From: Roseibium sediminicola
Lineage (GTDB): Bacteria; Pseudomonadota; Alphaproteobacteria; Rhizobiales; Stappiaceae
NCBI RefSeq assembly: GCF_023156505.1
Contig: NZ_JALNMJ010000024.1
Span: forward strand, 1-64,000
DNA length: 64,000 bases
Reading direction: 5' to 3'
The position numbers and the translations under genes are program-made. Under the pieces are notes generated by a model. That model was not told the DNA's origin and did no database searches. It saw only the letters and a program-made list of their open reading frames with translations. Below, one piece after another: positions 62,101-64,000 of this stretch. How positions within the stretch are numbered: position 1 is the first letter of the stretch; each line of letters starts with the position of its first letter.

Positions 62101-63039
62101 ATGGCTAGGCAGTTTGTCGCCATCGGCGAATGCATGGTCGAGTTCGCGCCGACGCTGGACGGGACCTATGCCGTCGGTTTTGCGGGAGATACGTTCAACA
62201 CGGCCTGGTATGTCCGGCAGCTGACAGAGCGCGACAAGCTGGGTGTCACTTATGTCAGCGCGGTGGGGGACGACGACCTGTCGCGGCGGCTCACCTGCTT
62301 TGTCGAAAGCGCGGGGATCACGCCCGCCTTTGCGACCATCGAGAGCGCCAGTCCCGGGGTCTACATGATCTTCCTGAATAACGGCGAACGCAGCTTTCAA
62401 TACTGGCGTTCGCAATCGGCTGCCCGGCGCCTCGCCGATGACCTTGGGGCGCTCGAAGCGGCTGCGGCCGGAGACATGGTCTATTTTTCCGGCATCACCC
62501 TTGCAATCCTGGATGAGACGGCGCGTAGGCGCCTGCTTTCCGCTCTGACGGACGCTGCCGGGCGGGGCGCGGAGATCGTGTTCGATCCGAACCTGAGGTC
62601 TCGACTTTGGCAATCCGCCGAGGACATGTGTGCCTGGACGACCAGAGCCGCATCCGTCGCGGCAATCGTTCTGCCGTCCTTCGAGGATGAGGCGGTGCAT
62701 TTCAAGGACTGCGGGCCGGAAGATACGGCAAAACGCTATCTGGAGTGCGGTGTCCGGCTGGTGGTGGTCAAGAACGGTGAGGGGCAGCTGGTGGTGCGAT
62801 CGGCCGATGGTGACGGGTTCCAGTTTCAGCCGGTTCCTGTCCCTGAAGTGGTGGATACCACAGCAGCAGGCGACAGTTTCAACGCGGCCTTTCTCGTTGA
62901 CTATCTGGAAAGGGGGCGTGCCCGGGAAGCGGTGCGGGCCGGCTGCGCGCTGGCCGCGCATGTGATCGGCAGCCGCGGCGCGCTTGTGCCGGTGTCTCAA
63001 CTGGATCTGATCGCCTGCCGGAACCGGCTGAGTGCATGA
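62101..63039 (+). CDS. kdgK: KdgK, 2-keto-3-deoxygluconate kinase (PfkB family)
   Basis: The 312-residue PfkB/ribokinase-type protein has FAIGECMVEFAP-like start, GFAGDTFNTAWYVRQL near 30, VFDPNLRSRLW near 160 and the catalytic DTTAAGDSFNAAF near 255. It phosphorylates 2-keto-3-deoxygluconate to KDPG, where the KduD and UxuA arms join. The KDPG aldolase is absent from the window. It is co-transcribed with the GntR gene. Confidence 0.92.
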   Translation: MARQFVAIGECMVEFAPTLDGTYAVGFAGDTFNTAWYVRQLTERDKLGVTYVSAVGDDDLSRRLTCFVESAGITPAFATIESASPGVYMIFLNNGERSFQYWRSQSAARRLADDLGALEAAAAGDMVYFSGITLAILDETARRRLLSALTDAAGRGAEIVFDPNLRSRLWQSAEDMCAWTTRAASVAAIVLPSFEDEAVHFKDCGPEDTAKRYLECGVRLVVVKNGEGQLVVRSADGDGFQFQPVPVPEVVDTTAAGDSFNAAFLVDYLERGRAREAVRAGCALAAHVIGSRGALVPVSQLDLIACRNRLSA

Positions 63040-63073
63040 CCTTCTGTTGAAGTCCTTCCAATCCTGTGGCTTG

Positions 63074-63089
63074 TTAAACAACTGTTTAC
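63074..63089. promoter_or_regulatory. CtrA-box-like palindrome before the L,D-transpeptidase gene
   Basis: TTAA-N7-TTTAC matches the alphaproteobacterial CtrA consensus TTAA-N7-TTAAC with one mismatch. Within it TAAACA-AC-TGTTTA (63075-63088) is a perfect palindrome. It sits about 100 bp before the L,D-transpeptidase start. Single-site matches by chance are common. Confidence 0.3.
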
Positions 63090-63190
63090 CATAATCGGGT
63101 TGCCTTTCTTGCGGGATGGCGTTTTTAGTTCCTTGATTTTTTGAGGTGTTTGAGGTCGCAGCTGTTGGCGGCCCGCTGAAAGGACGCGAA

Positions 63191-63853
63191 ATGGCGTTGA
63201 AACTGAGCCGCCGGGCCTTTGTTGCCGGATTGCCGCTTTTTCTGGCCGCCTGCCAGAGCGAACAGAAGTCGACGATACAGGCCGGGCTGACACCGTTGGC
63301 GGACGGAACGCCGGATTACGCGACGGCCTATGCGGCTACCAATGACGGCGGTTTCTCGCTGCCGGCGATCCAGTATCAGAAATTCGATCCGAAATTCCTC
63401 CGGCAGGTGGTCTATTATCCGAGCAAATATCCCTCGGGAACCATTGTCGTCGATCCGGGCAACAAGTTTCTCTATCTGATCCAACCCGGCGGCCGGGCGA
63501 TCCGCTACGGCATTGGTGTCGGCCGGGCCGGGTTCGCCTGGAACGGCGAGGCGGTGATCCAGTTCAAGCGGGAATGGCCGAAATGGTTCCCGCCCGACGA
63601 GATGATCGAGCGAGACCCCAAGCTGGAAAAATACCGGGAAGGCCAGGAAGGCGGACCGCGCAATCCGATCGGGGCGCGCGGGCTATACCTGTGGCAGGGC
63701 AACAAGGACACGCTCTACCGCATTCACAGCACCAACCAGCCTTCCAGCATCGGCACCAACGCCTCCAGCGGCTGCATCCGCATGTGGCACCAGGACATCA
63801 TCGACCTATACAACCGGGTCAGCGTCGGCACGAAGGTGGTGGTTCTGGGATAA
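63191..63853 (+). CDS. L,D-transpeptidase (YkuD/ErfK family), probable lipoprotein
   Basis: The 220-residue protein has a twin-arginine-like or lipoprotein signal (SRRAFVAGLPLFLAAC) with lipobox Cys21. A YkuD domain follows, with GNKFLYLIQPGG near 93, a GIGVGRAGFAW turn and the catalytic motif H-STNQPSSIGTNASSGCIRM with Cys195. Such enzymes make 3-3 peptidoglycan crosslinks or attach outer-membrane proteins to peptidoglycan. ATG 63191 follows AAAGGACGCG; the earlier in-frame Met would bury the signal peptide. Confidence 0.9.
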   Translation: MALKLSRRAFVAGLPLFLAACQSEQKSTIQAGLTPLADGTPDYATAYAATNDGGFSLPAIQYQKFDPKFLRQVVYYPSKYPSGTIVVDPGNKFLYLIQPGGRAIRYGIGVGRAGFAWNGEAVIQFKREWPKWFPPDEMIERDPKLEKYREGQEGGPRNPIGARGLYLWQGNKDTLYRIHSTNQPSSIGTNASSGCIRMWHQDIIDLYNRVSVGTKVVVLG

Positions 63854-63891
63854 ACTGCATCCGCTCCAACATTGGGCGGCTTCACATTCAG

Positions 63892-63999
63892 CGTCATCCT
63901 GAGGAGCCGCGAAGCGGCGTCTCGAAGGAGCGGCAGCTTGCTCAAGAGTGTGTGGCCGATCCTTCGAGACGGTCCTGTCGGACCTCCTCAGGATGACGA
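63892..63999. repeat. Inverted pair of hairpin intergenic repeats
   Basis: Copy A (63892-63929) reads CGTCATCCTGAGGAG, a CCGC/GCGG hairpin, then GTCTCGAAGGA. Copy B (63958-63999) is the reverse orientation: GATCCTTCGAGAC, a GGTCC/GGACC hairpin, then TCCTCAGGATGACG. The pair can fold into one large stem. The flanks match the single copy at 36045-36085. Confidence 0.85.
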
Positions 64000-64000
64000 T

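Overview
The window is GC-rich DNA from what looks like a marine alphaproteobacterium. A Stappiaceae-like lineage (Roseibium/Labrenzia/Stappia) is my inference. It rests on the combination of a Paracoccus-type sox operon, rhizobial-style sugar ABC/SorC operons, a TRAP uronate operon and hairpin intergenic repeats of an alphaproteobacterial type. No rRNA, tRNA, phage, insertion sequence or CRISPR array was recognised.

Layout. 1-3.1 kb: a terminator, a small membrane protein coupled to a DUF697 protein, an SPFH membrane protein and a methyltransferase. 3.2-18.0 kb: a nonribosomal peptide cluster with an LLM monooxygenase, a 3021-residue three-module NRPS (A-T-C-A-T-C-A-T-TE), an HpaB-type flavin hydroxylase, an MbtH protein, a peptide ABC exporter and an Sfp-type phosphopantetheinyl transferase. 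The pocket residues predict an unusual, probably beta-amino, starter, then a bulky hydrophobic residue, then glycine. This is the best candidate for an undescribed system. 18.2-28.2 kb: a sugar or polyol operon with an ABC importer, SorC regulator, aldo/keto reductase, GlpD-like dehydrogenase, LsrF-like aldolase and FGGY kinase. A GMC oxidoreductase follows. 30-37.3 kb: two exported repeat proteins, an asparagine-synthase-like protein, a block of hairpin repeats and a glycosyltransferase.

37.4-52.5 kb: a complete thiosulfate-oxidation locus. One strand reads soxV-W-X-Y-Z-A-B-C-D-dsrE-E-F, and soxS and soxR diverge from it. They are followed by two YeeE/YedE sulfur transporters around a Tat-exported metallo-beta-lactamase-fold protein. 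SoxCD is present, which predicts full oxidation to sulfate. SoxR has the two cysteines of SqrR/BigR-type persulfide sensors. An 11-bp motif is shared by the soxX and soxR upstream regions.

52.5-63.0 kb: a uronate catabolic locus. Glucuronate enters by a TRAP transporter and passes through UxaC, UxuB and UxuA. Unsaturated uronate passes through KdgF, KduI and KduD. Both arms meet at 2-keto-3-deoxygluconate, which KdgK phosphorylates. The KDPG aldolase is not in the window. The window ends with an L,D-transpeptidase lipoprotein and an inverted pair of hairpin repeats of the same family seen near 36 kb.
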